A stretch of 7,442 bases of DNA from Gallionella sp. UBA4737 (GCA_002403995.1 DHIV01000079.1:1-7442), one strand, 5' to 3'. Shown: positions 1-6,341, counted from the stretch's first letter. Translations and numbers: made by a program. The notes: a model not told the origin generated them from the sequence alone.

Positions 1-576
1 ATCCGGATCGCTGGGTGCATGTACCGGAAACAGGAAGGCGTCAGGCCGATTACATTTCATCGTCACCACGTCAGAAGGGATGCTGATGTAAACCGGCTGC
101 TGGTAATAGAGGCACGTCGACAATACCCGGTCGATCTCGCCCGGCGCAGTTGCCCCCGAAGAAAGCTGGGTAGAGGCAGCGGTAATCTTCTCGTACATCC
201 TCAGTGGAATCTGGTAATCGCCCAAGGTGTGGTGCAACAGAGGGCGAGTGAGGAAATTGATCGTCGCGGGCGAGCCGGTTATCACCACCACCGGCACTCT
301 TTCTGCGTATGCTCCGGCCACACCATTGATGGCGCTAAGCTCGCCAACGCCGAAGGTGGTGGCAAAAGCACCTACACCCCGGATGCGCGCGTAACCGTCA
401 GCGGCGTAGGCAGCATTGAGTTCGTTGCAGGTGCCGACGTATTTCACTTCGCTGTTCAGCACCTGATTGAAGAAGCCGAGGACAAAGTCACCCGGCACGC
501 CGAACAGATGATCCACCCCGATCTGTTTCAGCCGGATCAGCAGATATTCGGCGACGGTGATTTCAGCGCTTATCAT
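1..576 (-). CDS. Thiamine-diphosphate 2-keto acid decarboxylase, pyruvate/indolepyruvate type (N-terminal part; runs off the left edge)
   Basis: The first 192 residues of a protein that in this family is about 550 residues long; the rest lies beyond base 1. The enzyme decarboxylates a 2-keto acid (pyruvate, phenylpyruvate or indolepyruvate) to an aldehyde and CO2 in the cytoplasm, using thiamine diphosphate and Mg2+. The N-terminal TPP-binding (Pyr) domain is clear: GVPGDF at 26-31 with the family Asp30, the CNELNAAYAADGYAR stretch at 50-64 with the catalytic Glu52 that contacts the TPP pyrimidine, FGVGELSAINGVAGAYAE at 75-92, and the paired His115-His116 in LLHHTLGDY. The His pair is typical of pyruvate/indolepyruvate decarboxylases rather than acetolactate synthases. 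The ATG at 576 is the only start in its frame near a plausible ribosome site, and it overlaps the stop of a 13-codon upstream ORF as ATGA. Substrate cannot be decided without the C-terminal half. Family sure, exact substrate unsure. Confidence 0.93.
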   Translation of the reverse strand, partial: MISAEITVAEYLLIRLKQIGVDHLFGVPGDFVLGFFNQVLNSEVKYVGTCNELNAAYAADGYARIRGVGAFATTFGVGELSAINGVAGAYAERVPVVVITGSPATINFLTRPLLHHTLGDYQIPLRMYEKITAASTQLSSGATAPGEIDRVLSTCLYYQQPVYISIPSDVVTMKCNRPDAFLFPVHAPSDPD

Positions 577-614
577 TGGACGCCATTCCCATCCAGATTC
601 ATGTTTTGGCTCAT
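573..614 (-). other. Possible 13-codon leader ORF overlapping the decarboxylase start
   Basis: On the minus strand a good Shine-Dalgarno (AAGGTG, 628-623) lies 8 bases before an ATG at 614. That ATG opens MSQNMNLDGNGVQ and stops at a TGA (575-573) sharing bases with the decarboxylase ATG (576-574), giving an ATGA junction. The decarboxylase ATG itself has only a weak GGGA upstream. Seen: the best ribosome site in the region serves this mini-ORF, not the enzyme. Inferred: the mini-ORF may load ribosomes that then restart on the decarboxylase (translational coupling). It could also be coincidence, or a remnant of an older N-terminus moved out of frame. Confidence 0.35.
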
Positions 615-800
615 TGTTAAGACACCTTGAGATAACAGCGCCCTATAGTAGGTAGCATTGCAAGCCGGCTCTGTTCGGCTGCGCACTAATGCGCGGGGAA
701 TGAGTCCTCTGGCGATTACACAATCTACTGCGGAAATGGCAAAGTGGATGCGCTCAATACACAAGCGATTTTGGCGACCAGAGTGGCTCATCGGCAGGGA
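615..800. other. Intergenic region upstream of the decarboxylase; contains a small hairpin
   Basis: These 186 bases separate the DUF1451 gene from the leader ORF of the decarboxylase. A perfect 5-bp stem (GCGCA at 681-685, TGCGC at 690-694, loop CTAA) extends by one wobble and one C-G pair. No T-run follows on either strand, so it is not a convincing intrinsic terminator. On the minus strand a TACTAT/CTATAG -10-like stretch lies near 644-650, but no -35 box sits at a proper distance. An open frame starting at 791 crosses the region but has no recognisable content. The decarboxylase probably has its own promoter here, but I cannot place it. Confidence 0.4.
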
Positions 801-1313
801 TTATTCAAAACGCTGCCGGTGAAAGTGCGCATTGTTGCACTTCGGGCAGGAAGGTATACGTGCGGGTTTATGGAACTGCATTTTTTCGCCGCACTGATCG
901 CAAACCAGCGTCCCCAGACCGACGAGTTCGCCGCTGTGATATCCGGCGTCTTGTGCCTGCCAAGATAATTGATTCAGCTCTATCGTGGTCTGATCTGCGG
1001 CTTCGGCAAAGTACTCCCAGAATTCACGCTTGATCAATGCTGCGTCAAAACCCAGCCATCCCTCCAGTTTCTTTCCGGTCTTGTCCAGATACTGCGCGGC
1101 ATCAACCAGATCCCGCTTCATATAGGCTTCAGGCTTGATGGCTTCATCGTCGCTAAACTTGTGCAAAGCCACGGCGTGGCCGCGTACCACCGCCATGATC
1201 TGGTGCATAGTGACGCCGCTTTGTTTTGCTTTCTTCAGCGCATTTTCCAGCAACAATTCATAAGTCTCACCCAAAGCCTCGATGAGATCGCGTGGCGGTT
1301 GTAATTTTTTCAC
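801..1313 (-). CDS. Zinc-ribbon protein of the DUF1451 (YbeL-like) family
   Basis: A 170-residue probably cytoplasmic protein of unknown function. The C-terminal third is diagnostic: YHSGELVGLGTLVCDQC (125-141) followed by CPKC (156-159) and a RQRFE end closely follows E. coli YbeL (YHSGEVVGLGNLVCEKC ... CPKC ... RRPFEP). The four cysteines 138, 141, 156 and 159 form a CxxC-x14-CxxC zinc ribbon. The N-terminal two thirds are charged and helical-looking (LGETYELLLENALKKAKQSG), as in the family. I chose the GTG at 1313, read as MKKLQPP, because AAAGGGG lies about 7 bases before it; an in-frame ATG 22 codons further upstream has no such site. It follows the aldolase gene by 72 bases in the same direction, so read-through is possible. 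Family assignment is firm; no role can be claimed. Confidence 0.9.
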   Translation of the reverse strand: MKKLQPPRDLIEALGETYELLLENALKKAKQSGVTMHQIMAVVRGHAVALHKFSDDEAIKPEAYMKRDLVDAAQYLDKTGKKLEGWLGFDAALIKREFWEYFAEAADQTTIELNQLSWQAQDAGYHSGELVGLGTLVCDQCGEKMQFHKPARIPSCPKCNNAHFHRQRFE

Positions 1314-1385
1314 TTTAACGCCCCTTTCAATTAGTGATTCGTTCCGAGCACCTTGGGATGACCGGCATCGAGTTGTCACAGCAGG

Positions 1386-2411
1386 TCAATTTGCCGACTC
1401 CATTGCAGGCAGATATTCGCCGCGTTGCGCTGCGCCATTCAACCTGGCCCGTTTCAACAACGCCTGTTGTGCTGCGGCGACGTTTTCCGCCTTTCCCTGC
1501 CAGGCCTGCAACACCGGCTGTTGCAAGGCGCGTCCGTAGGAAAATGAGAGCAACCATGGTGCGCCGGGAAAACTGGCATTCATGGCGTTGAGGTTGGCCG
1601 TCGCTTCTTCAGGACTCAAGCCTCCGGAAAGAAAATTGATACTCGGCACCACTGCCGGTACGGTGCGCCGGAACACCTGCAAGGTTGCCGCCGCGATCTC
1701 TGCGGCACTGGCTCTGACCGGATGATCCTTGCCCGGCAGCACCATGTTGGGTTTGAGTATCATGTGTTCCAGCACGACATGGTGGCGGTGCAACGCATAA
1801 AAAATTCCCTTATGCACCGCTTCGGTTACCTCGGCGCAGCGCGCCAGACTGTGCCCGCCGTCAATCAGCACTTCCGGCTCGACGATGGGCACGATGCCTT
1901 GCTCCTGGCATACCGCCGCATAACGCGCCAGCATTTCGGCGTTGGCCGCGATACCCAGCGCCGTGGGATAGTGTTCGCCAATTTGGTAAACCTCACGCCA
2001 CTTGGCGAAACGCGCGCCCTGGCTTTTATATTGAATCAAGCGATCCGCCAAACCGTCCAAGCCATAGGTAATGAGATCGAAGGGGGACAGCGCCAACGGC
2101 CCTTTCCCTTTATCCACTTTGACGCCGGGGATTATGCCGCGCTGCGCCAGCACCTCGGGCAGCGGCGTACCATCGCCATCGGCCTGGGCAAGCGTGTCCT
2201 CGAATTCGATCACGCCGCTGATGTAGTGTTCAATGCCGGGTGCGGTAAACAGCAGGGCGCGGTAAGCGCGGCAGTTCTCCGCTGTAGCTTCCACACCGAT
2301 AGCGGCAAAGCGTTTGGCAATCGTGGGTTGGCTTTCGTCTGCGGCGAGGATGCCCTTGCCGCGTTGCACCATCTGCTCAATGGTGGCTTGAAGTTCATTT
2401 GCAACAGTCAT
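1386..2411 (-). CDS. Class I (Schiff-base) fructose-bisphosphate aldolase, eukaryotic-like type
   Basis: A 341-residue cytoplasmic enzyme that reversibly cleaves fructose-1,6-bisphosphate to dihydroxyacetone phosphate and glyceraldehyde-3-phosphate, in glycolysis, gluconeogenesis or the Calvin cycle. All main class I landmarks of the animal/plant-type family are visible: GILAADES (Asp25, rabbit Asp33), GVKVDKG (Lys98, rabbit Lys107), FAKWR (Lys137, rabbit Lys146), IVPIVEPEVL (Glu178/Glu180), and ILKPNMV with the Schiff-base Lys220 (rabbit Lys229), then FLSGGLSPEEA for phosphate binding. It is not the zinc-dependent class II or the DhnA/FbaB type. The start is decided by the ribosome site: AGGAG directly abuts an ATG at 2417 (too close) but is 6 bases before the ATG at 2411, so the protein begins MTVANELQ. 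The C-terminal tyrosine of animal aldolases is absent (end is MESAN). The 276-base upstream gap suggests its own promoter. Confidence 0.95.
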   Translation of the reverse strand: MTVANELQATIEQMVQRGKGILAADESQPTIAKRFAAIGVEATAENCRAYRALLFTAPGIEHYISGVIEFEDTLAQADGDGTPLPEVLAQRGIIPGVKVDKGKGPLALSPFDLITYGLDGLADRLIQYKSQGARFAKWREVYQIGEHYPTALGIAANAEMLARYAAVCQEQGIVPIVEPEVLIDGGHSLARCAEVTEAVHKGIFYALHRHHVVLEHMILKPNMVLPGKDHPVRASAAEIAAATLQVFRRTVPAVVPSINFLSGGLSPEEATANLNAMNASFPGAPWLLSFSYGRALQQPVLQAWQGKAENVAAAQQALLKRARLNGAAQRGEYLPAMESAN

Positions 2412-2458
2412 GTCCATCTCCTATTCGGTATGCGGTATTCGCACCCACACATGCAGCG

Positions 2459-2524
2459 TCATCCGGATTCCAGTGCGTTGATCCGTGTGCGCAGTGCTTC
2501 AATTTCATCCAGCAATTGCAGCAC
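2459..2524 (-). other. Possible tiny ORF or gene remnant with coiled-coil-like sequence upstream of the aldolase
   Basis: A GTG-started frame of 21 codons reads MLQLLDEIEALRTRINALE and then SG before a TGA, ending 47 bases before the aldolase ATG. The hydrophobic spacing (L/I every three or four residues, with E, R and D between) is that of an amphipathic helix and looks more protein-like than random intergenic DNA. Against a real gene: there is no good Shine-Dalgarno before the GTG and an in-frame TGA lies only three codons upstream (2534-2536). It may be the 3' tail of a decayed gene, a very small protein, or chance. Confidence 0.25.
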
Positions 2525-2570
2525 CAGCGCAACTCAACGTAAGATTTTCAATGCTACGACATGAACACTT

Positions 2571-2592
2571 TGTTGTATGTTTGCTGGCGCAC
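2571..2592. repeat. Copy A of a 22-bp partly palindromic element shared with the sodB upstream region
   Basis: On the plus strand this reads TGTTGTATGT followed by TTGCTGGCGCAC. It matches 19 of 22 bases with the copy at 6441-6462. The right half folds on itself (GTTTGC TG GCGCAC, with one G-T and one mismatched pair). It lies 159 bases upstream of the aldolase ATG in the same orientation relative to that gene as copy B has to sodB. It could be an operator, part of a promoter, or a member of a dispersed intergenic repeat family. The rest of the 2412-2687 gap shows no clear promoter or terminator. Confidence 0.5.
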
Positions 2593-2687
2593 AGAGCGCA
2601 AGTTTTGCGAAGCAGCTAATGCACGGTAGTCGATGTTTGCAGCATGAAGGCTCCATTTGGAATTTATGATGCGCGCGCCCAACAGTC

Positions 2688-4421
2688 TCAGTTAGGATTT
2701 CCCTCGTTACGCCACTCTTCCTTGGCTTCGCTTACTGTCTGCTGATGAAGCACTGGCGACGTGCAGTCTTTGTCCGTCGACGCGCCCAAAGCATCGCTGA
2801 CTATTGCTTGTGCTTCCTCCAAAATGCGGCGCAGATGATCCTCTCCACGAAAACTCTCGGCATAAATCTTGTAGATGTCTTCGGTACCGGACGGACGAGC
2901 CGCGAACCACCCGCTTTCGGCTATAACCTTCAAGCCGCCGATGGGCGCATCGTTACCCGGCGCACGGGTAAGAATGCTCTGGATCTTTTCGCCCGCCAGT
3001 TGAGTGGACTTTATCTGCTGTGGTGAGAGCTTCGCCAACAGTTGTTTTTGCTCCGGAGTCGCCGGTGCCTCGACACGATCGTAAACAGGTTCGCCGAACT
3101 CGCGCGCAAGATCACGGTAGATTTCGCCGGGATCGCGGCCCATGCGCGCGGTGATCTCCGCCGACAGCAAAGCCGGAACGATGCCGTCTTTGTCCGTAGT
3201 CCAGACGCTGCCATCCAGACGTGCAAAAGACGCGCCCGCACTTTCTTCGCCGCCAAAGGCCAGCGAGCCGTCGAGCAAGCCATCCACAAACCACTTGAAA
3301 CCGACCGGCACCTCATAGAGCTTGCGGCCGAGCTTCGCCGTGACGCGATCGATCATCTGGCTGCTGACCACCGTCTTGCCTACCGCCGCATCCTTGCGCC
3401 ATTTAGGGCGATGCTGAAAGAGATAGAAAATGGCGGCAGCAAGGTAGTGATTGGGCGGCAGCAAGCCCGCATTTTTGGTGACGATCCCGTGCCGGTCATG
3501 GTCGGTATCGCAGGCAAAGGCGATGTCGTAGCGATCCTTGAGGCCAATCAGGCTCTGCATGGCGTAGGACGAGGACGGATCCATGCGTATCTGGCCGTCC
3601 CAATCGACCGTCATGAAGCGGAAGGTCGGATCGACGGCTTCGTTCACCACCGCGAGATTCAAACCATAGCGCTCGGCAATCGGCTGCCAATAGTGGACGC
3701 CGGCACCGCCAAGCGGATCCACGCCCATGCGGATATTCGCGCCGCGAATCGCGTCCATGTCGATGACATTACCGAGATCACTCACGTAAGTATTGAGATA
3801 GTCGTGTTTGTGCGTGGTGGTCGCGTGCAGCGCTTTTTGGAAAGAAATTCTTTGCACACCCTTCAGGCCGCTTTTCAGAAACGCATTGGCCTGGGCTTCG
3901 ATCCAACCGGTGACATCTTTGTCTGCCGGCCCGCCGTTGGGCGGGTTGTACTTGAAACCGCCGTTGTCGGGCGGATTGTGAGAGGGCGTGATGACAATAC
4001 CGTCGGCAAGGCCCGTCTTGCGTCCGTGGTTGTAGGCAAGGATCGCGTGCGAAATCACCGGCGTGGGCGTGTATTCGTCCTTGTCCGCGATCATGACGTC
4101 CACGCCGTTGGCCGCGAGCACTTCGAGCGCGCTGGCACACGCCGGTTCCGAAAGCGCGTGCGTGTCAATGCCGAGAAACAGCGGACCGCTTATACCCTGA
4201 CGCTTGCGGTAGTCACAAATCGCCTGAGTGATGGCCAGCACATGCCATTCGTTGAAGCTGGTTTCGAACGCGGATCCACGATGACCTGAGGTGCCAAACG
4301 CGACTCTTTGCGCGGGTATCTCAGCATCCGGCAGATTGCTGTAGTAGGCCGTGATGAGTCTCGGTACATTGACCAGCATTGCTGGTGTGGCCGGCTTGCC
4401 TGCCATGGGGCTTGTTTTCAT
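2688..4421 (-). CDS. pgm: Phosphoglucomutase, alpha-D-glucose-phosphate specific
   Basis: A 577-residue cytoplasmic enzyme interconverting glucose-1-phosphate and glucose-6-phosphate via a glucose-1,6-bisphosphate intermediate, linking glycolysis to glycogen and UDP-glucose. It tracks E. coli Pgm (546 residues) along its length: FGTSGHRGS at 42-50, DTHALSEPA at 86-94, phosphoserine loop TPSHNPP with Ser147, metal loop CDTDHDRHG with Asp305/307/309, VPVGFKWFVDGL at 371-382, sugar-binding GGEESAGASF at 390-399, and phosphate-binding RPSGTED at 509-515. The N-terminus aligns with E. coli from the first residue, supporting the ATG at 4421, though no Shine-Dalgarno is visible there; the ATG at 4406 has none either. 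Odd: about 30 extra hydrophilic residues after the usual end (from about residue 547, ending KEEWRNEGNPN). Its upstream region carries the element shared with sodB. No intrinsic terminator is visible after the stop. Confidence 0.97.
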   Translation of the reverse strand: MKTSPMAGKPATPAMLVNVPRLITAYYSNLPDAEIPAQRVAFGTSGHRGSAFETSFNEWHVLAITQAICDYRKRQGISGPLFLGIDTHALSEPACASALEVLAANGVDVMIADKDEYTPTPVISHAILAYNHGRKTGLADGIVITPSHNPPDNGGFKYNPPNGGPADKDVTGWIEAQANAFLKSGLKGVQRISFQKALHATTTHKHDYLNTYVSDLGNVIDMDAIRGANIRMGVDPLGGAGVHYWQPIAERYGLNLAVVNEAVDPTFRFMTVDWDGQIRMDPSSSYAMQSLIGLKDRYDIAFACDTDHDRHGIVTKNAGLLPPNHYLAAAIFYLFQHRPKWRKDAAVGKTVVSSQMIDRVTAKLGRKLYEVPVGFKWFVDGLLDGSLAFGGEESAGASFARLDGSVWTTDKDGIVPALLSAEITARMGRDPGEIYRDLAREFGEPVYDRVEAPATPEQKQLLAKLSPQQIKSTQLAGEKIQSILTRAPGNDAPIGGLKVIAESGWFAARPSGTEDIYKIYAESFRGEDHLRRILEEAQAIVSDALGASTDKDCTSPVLHQQTVSEAKEEWRNEGNPN

Positions 4422-4636
4422 GTTTACTTTATTTACTCTGTTCGTTCGGTTCCAGCATAAGCGCGCAAATCGTCAGCAAGATCACATCGCCATTTATGAA
4501 ATTTTCTAAATTAGTATCTTTCAATCACTGGAAAAATTATCCCTTCCACGCAAAATGTTTTACGCCAGGAAAAGAACATTCGATACAATTGCAGGGTATG
4601 CCGGTTCTTTGAGCTGAAAGGTTCGGCATTCCGGAT
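4422..4636. other. AT-rich intergenic region upstream of pgm
   Basis: This 215-base gap is richer in A and T than the genes on either side and must hold the pgm promoter if pgm has its own. No standard -35/-10 pair with 16-18 spacing stands out on the minus strand; GATAAT occurs inside the element at 4530-4559 but lacks a TTG-type -35 box. I see no ORF worth reporting and no clear terminator for the gene at 4637-5032. Confidence 0.4.
4530..4559 (-). promoter_or_regulatory. 30-bp element upstream of pgm shared with the sodB upstream region
   Basis: Read on the minus strand it begins AACATTTTGCGTG and continues GAAGGGATAATTTTT. It matches 24 of 30 bases with 6415-6444 in front of sodB, including 13 identical bases in a row, in the same orientation. 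Its near edge is 108 bases from the pgm ATG (73 bases for sodB). Seen: the similarity, placement and orientation. Inferred: a common promoter or binding site. It does not match sigma-70 with normal spacing, nor the sigma-54 GG-N10-GC pattern, so the type is open. Confidence 0.45.
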
Positions 4637-5032
4637 TTACCATTCTTGCGGCAATTGGTATTTTCCCGGCAGCAAACTGATGATTTCCCTTTGCACCAGA
4701 ATGTTATGCTCTTCATAGAGCGGGTTGCCGCTTAAAAGCAGTACTTCGCCAAAATTCTCCATAACCTTTTCGCCCTGCCACACCCAGTCGACGGGCAAGC
4801 AGATCCCAAGATCGTTTTCGGTTGGGTAGTCTGACAGCACAACACCAATTGCCTTGATATGCAGACTGGATAGTGGTGCGCAGTGTTTGATGAAAACGAT
4901 ATCTTCATTCTTGATGGGCGAAACGGTACTGTGCAAGTCCGGTTTGCCATCCGGTGAACGCGGGAGGCATACAATTTTCTTTTCGAGAAAACCTTGCGCA
5001 TTGTGTTCTTCAATTCCAAAAAATGCAGTCAT
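4637..5032 (-). CDS. Hypothetical protein, 131 residues, possibly PUA/EVE-like fold
   Basis: Not recognised with certainty. The start at 5032 (MTAFFGIEEH) is decided by a strong GGAGG 5 bases before the ATG; an in-frame ATG nine codons upstream lies before that site and is unlikely. No signal peptide or membrane segment is visible, so it is probably cytoplasmic. The middle reads IVFIKHCAPLSSLHIKAIGV, then LPVDWVW, and the end has LYEEHNILVQREIISLL. A beta-rich 'expressed as IKAIGVV' core followed by YEE and a helix reminds me of small PUA/EVE-like domains found alone or in front of McrB-type GTPases, but this is recall of a pattern, not a match. Counted GC over 4681-4980 is 49%, below neighbouring pgm. 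It sits 96 bases after the prenyltransferase gene in the same direction. Confidence 0.75.
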   Translation of the reverse strand: MTAFFGIEEHNAQGFLEKKIVCLPRSPDGKPDLHSTVSPIKNEDIVFIKHCAPLSSLHIKAIGVVLSDYPTENDLGICLPVDWVWQGEKVMENFGEVLLLSGNPLYEEHNILVQREIISLLPGKYQLPQEW

Positions 5033-5064
5033 CGTTTCCTCCATTTTTTCGATTATCAATCATC

Positions 5065-5080
5065 ACCATGGAATCATGGT
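5065..5080. other. Short perfect hairpin between two minus-strand genes
   Basis: ACCATG (5065-5070) and CATGGT (5075-5080) form a perfect 6-bp stem with a GAAT loop, 33 bases upstream of the start of the 131-residue gene and 48 bases past the prenyltransferase stop. No T-run follows on either strand, so I do not call it a terminator. It could weakly affect read-through or mRNA stability between the two genes. Confidence 0.3.
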
Positions 5081-5128
5081 CAAAGCAATTTCAGCGAGTC
5101 GAAAATCTGTCCGAATGAGAACCATGAA

Positions 5129-5749
5129 TTATCCGCCAAGAGTCTGGTCCTGATTTTTAAACCAGGCGAGTGCATGTTCAAAATGTTGCGGCTCAAAATC
5201 CGGCCAATATTCATCCCTTACATAGAAATCCGCATAAACGGACTGTACCGGGAGAAAACCGCTCAATCGGCGCCCTCCTCCCCAGCGTACAATCAAATCC
5301 AGGCGTGAAATTTCATCTGAGCGCAAGCCACCGTTTTTAAGGCCGGCCAGATCCCATTCCCAGCCGTAATTGACGAGTAGATTCACCTTGATTCCGACAC
5401 CCTGGCGCTGCCGGAATTCTTTTAACGGCTGGGGGAATTGCATCGATGTCTCATCGCCGACAACAAGCAAAGCCGCTCCACGGCGTGCAATTTCGAAAGC
5501 GAATGCAACGGTGGCCTCGCTGAATGCCTGTTTCTGAATGGAAGGTCGCTTGGTGTTATCCTGGGTGAAACAGTAAATGGAAGTTTCTTCAATCCCGTAT
5601 TCTTTGCATTTTTCGTACAGCAACAATCCCGGGTCAATTCCAAAAGCATATCCGTCCTCTTTGGGCAGGTTATGATTCACGGCCCAGCGACGATTTCCAT
5701 CGGGAATAAAACCGACGTGGCGCGGAATATTATTTTTTGCCAAGCTCAT
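5129..5749 (-). CDS. Divergent short cis-prenyltransferase (undecaprenyl diphosphate synthase family)
   Basis: A 206-residue member of the Z-prenyl diphosphate synthase family, whose classical members add isopentenyl diphosphate units in cis to an allylic diphosphate. Motifs: HVGFIPDGNRRWA (11-23) with catalytic Asp17 (E. coli Asp26), SIYCFTQDNTKRP (57-69), VNLLVNYGWEWDL (122-134), and DLIVRWGGGRRLSGFLPVQS (151-170) followed by VYADFYV and WPDF. Compared with E. coli UppS (253 residues) it is about 47 residues shorter. The C-terminal motif RTGGEHRISN becomes RWGGGRRLSG: Arg155, Arg161 and Ser163 are kept, but Thr becomes Trp and Glu198 becomes Gly; the Mg-binding Glu213 is Asp174. It is therefore unlikely to be the housekeeping UppS; a shorter product or a different acceptor is possible. 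The start at 5749 lies 10 bases after the sodB stop with no strong ribosome site, suggesting coupled translation in a sodB operon. Confidence 0.88.
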   Translation of the reverse strand: MSLAKNNIPRHVGFIPDGNRRWAVNHNLPKEDGYAFGIDPGLLLYEKCKEYGIEETSIYCFTQDNTKRPSIQKQAFSEATVAFAFEIARRGAALLVVGDETSMQFPQPLKEFRQRQGVGIKVNLLVNYGWEWDLAGLKNGGLRSDEISRLDLIVRWGGGRRLSGFLPVQSVYADFYVRDEYWPDFEPQHFEHALAWFKNQDQTLGG

Positions 5750-5759
5750 AACCGGGAAT

Positions 5760-6341
5760 TCAAGCGAAGTTCTTTGCCGCAAAATCCCAGTTCGCCAGAT
5801 GATTGATGAAGTTCTCAACGAACTTGGCGCGCAGGTTGCGGTAATCGATGTAATAAGCATGTTCCCACACGTCCACACACAACAGCGCCTTGCCGCCCGT
5901 GGTCAGAGGCGTACCGGCCGCGCCCATGTTGACGATATCCACCGAACCATCGGCCTTCTTCACCAGCCAGGTCCAGCCGGAACCGAAGTTATCCACGGCG
6001 GAAGTCTGGAAAGCCTTCTTGAATTCGTCGTGGCTGCCCCATTTCTTGTTGATCGCATCGGCAAGTTTGCCGGAAGGAGCGCCGCCGCCGTTCGGCTTCA
6101 TGCAGTTCCAGAAAAAGGTGTGGTTCCACACTTGCGCGGCGTTGTTGTAAATACCATCGGAAGATTTCCTGATGATGTCTTCCAGCGCAGCGCTCTCGAA
6201 TTCAGTGCCCTTGATCAGCTTGTTAAGCTTGGTCACGTAGGCCTGATGATGCTTGCCGTAGTGGTACTCGAATGTTTCCTTTGAAATGTGGGGTTGCAGC
6301 GCGTCCATCGCATAAGGCAGTGGGGGTAAGGTATGTTCCAT
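5760..6341 (-). CDS. sodB: Superoxide dismutase, iron type
   Basis: A 193-residue enzyme that converts superoxide to hydrogen peroxide and oxygen; no signal peptide, so cytoplasmic. The four metal ligands are His27 (FEYHYGKHH), His74 (QVWNHTFFW), Asp157 and His161 (DVWEHAYYIDYRNLR), identical in number to E. coli SodB. Gln70 before the second ligand and the AAGTPL stretch at 141-146 are those of iron rather than manganese enzymes. Length is exactly the family norm. The ATG at 6341 follows GGAG by about 7 bases; an in-frame extension up to 6491 is intergenic sequence, not a leader peptide. It is the first gene of a likely two-gene operon with the cis-prenyltransferase. The upstream 6342-6493 region carries both shared elements described separately. 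Confidence 0.98.
   Translation of the reverse strand: MEHTLPPLPYAMDALQPHISKETFEYHYGKHHQAYVTKLNKLIKGTEFESAALEDIIRKSSDGIYNNAAQVWNHTFFWNCMKPNGGGAPSGKLADAINKKWGSHDEFKKAFQTSAVDNFGSGWTWLVKKADGSVDIVNMGAAGTPLTTGGKALLCVDVWEHAYYIDYRNLRAKFVENFINHLANWDFAAKNFA

Noticed and set aside
681..694. GCGCA-CTAA-TGCGC hairpin as an intrinsic terminator
   Set aside because: Short stem and no T-run on either strand.
573..791. A 72-codon minus-strand frame before the decarboxylase
   Set aside because: No ribosome site at its ATG, no recognisable motif, and it runs through intergenic sequence; only its last 13 codons are noted as a possible leader.
1722..2564. A 280-codon open frame on the plus strand
   Set aside because: Antisense to the aldolase gene and rich in His/Arg as such shadows usually are; no recognisable motif.
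3042..4289. A 415-codon open frame on the plus strand
   Set aside because: It is antisense to pgm, whose protein is unmistakable; the translated sequence has no family features and reflects the GC-rich codon pattern of pgm.
4530..4568. A sigma-54 promoter in the pgm upstream region (TGGCG ... TTTTGC)
   Set aside because: The GG and GC pairs are 13 bases apart instead of the required 10, and the sodB copy lacks the GG.
5750..5878. A 43-residue N-terminal extension of the cis-prenyltransferase
   Set aside because: It overlaps the 3' end of sodB in another frame, and the ATG at 5749 places the HVGFIPDGN motif where the family has it.
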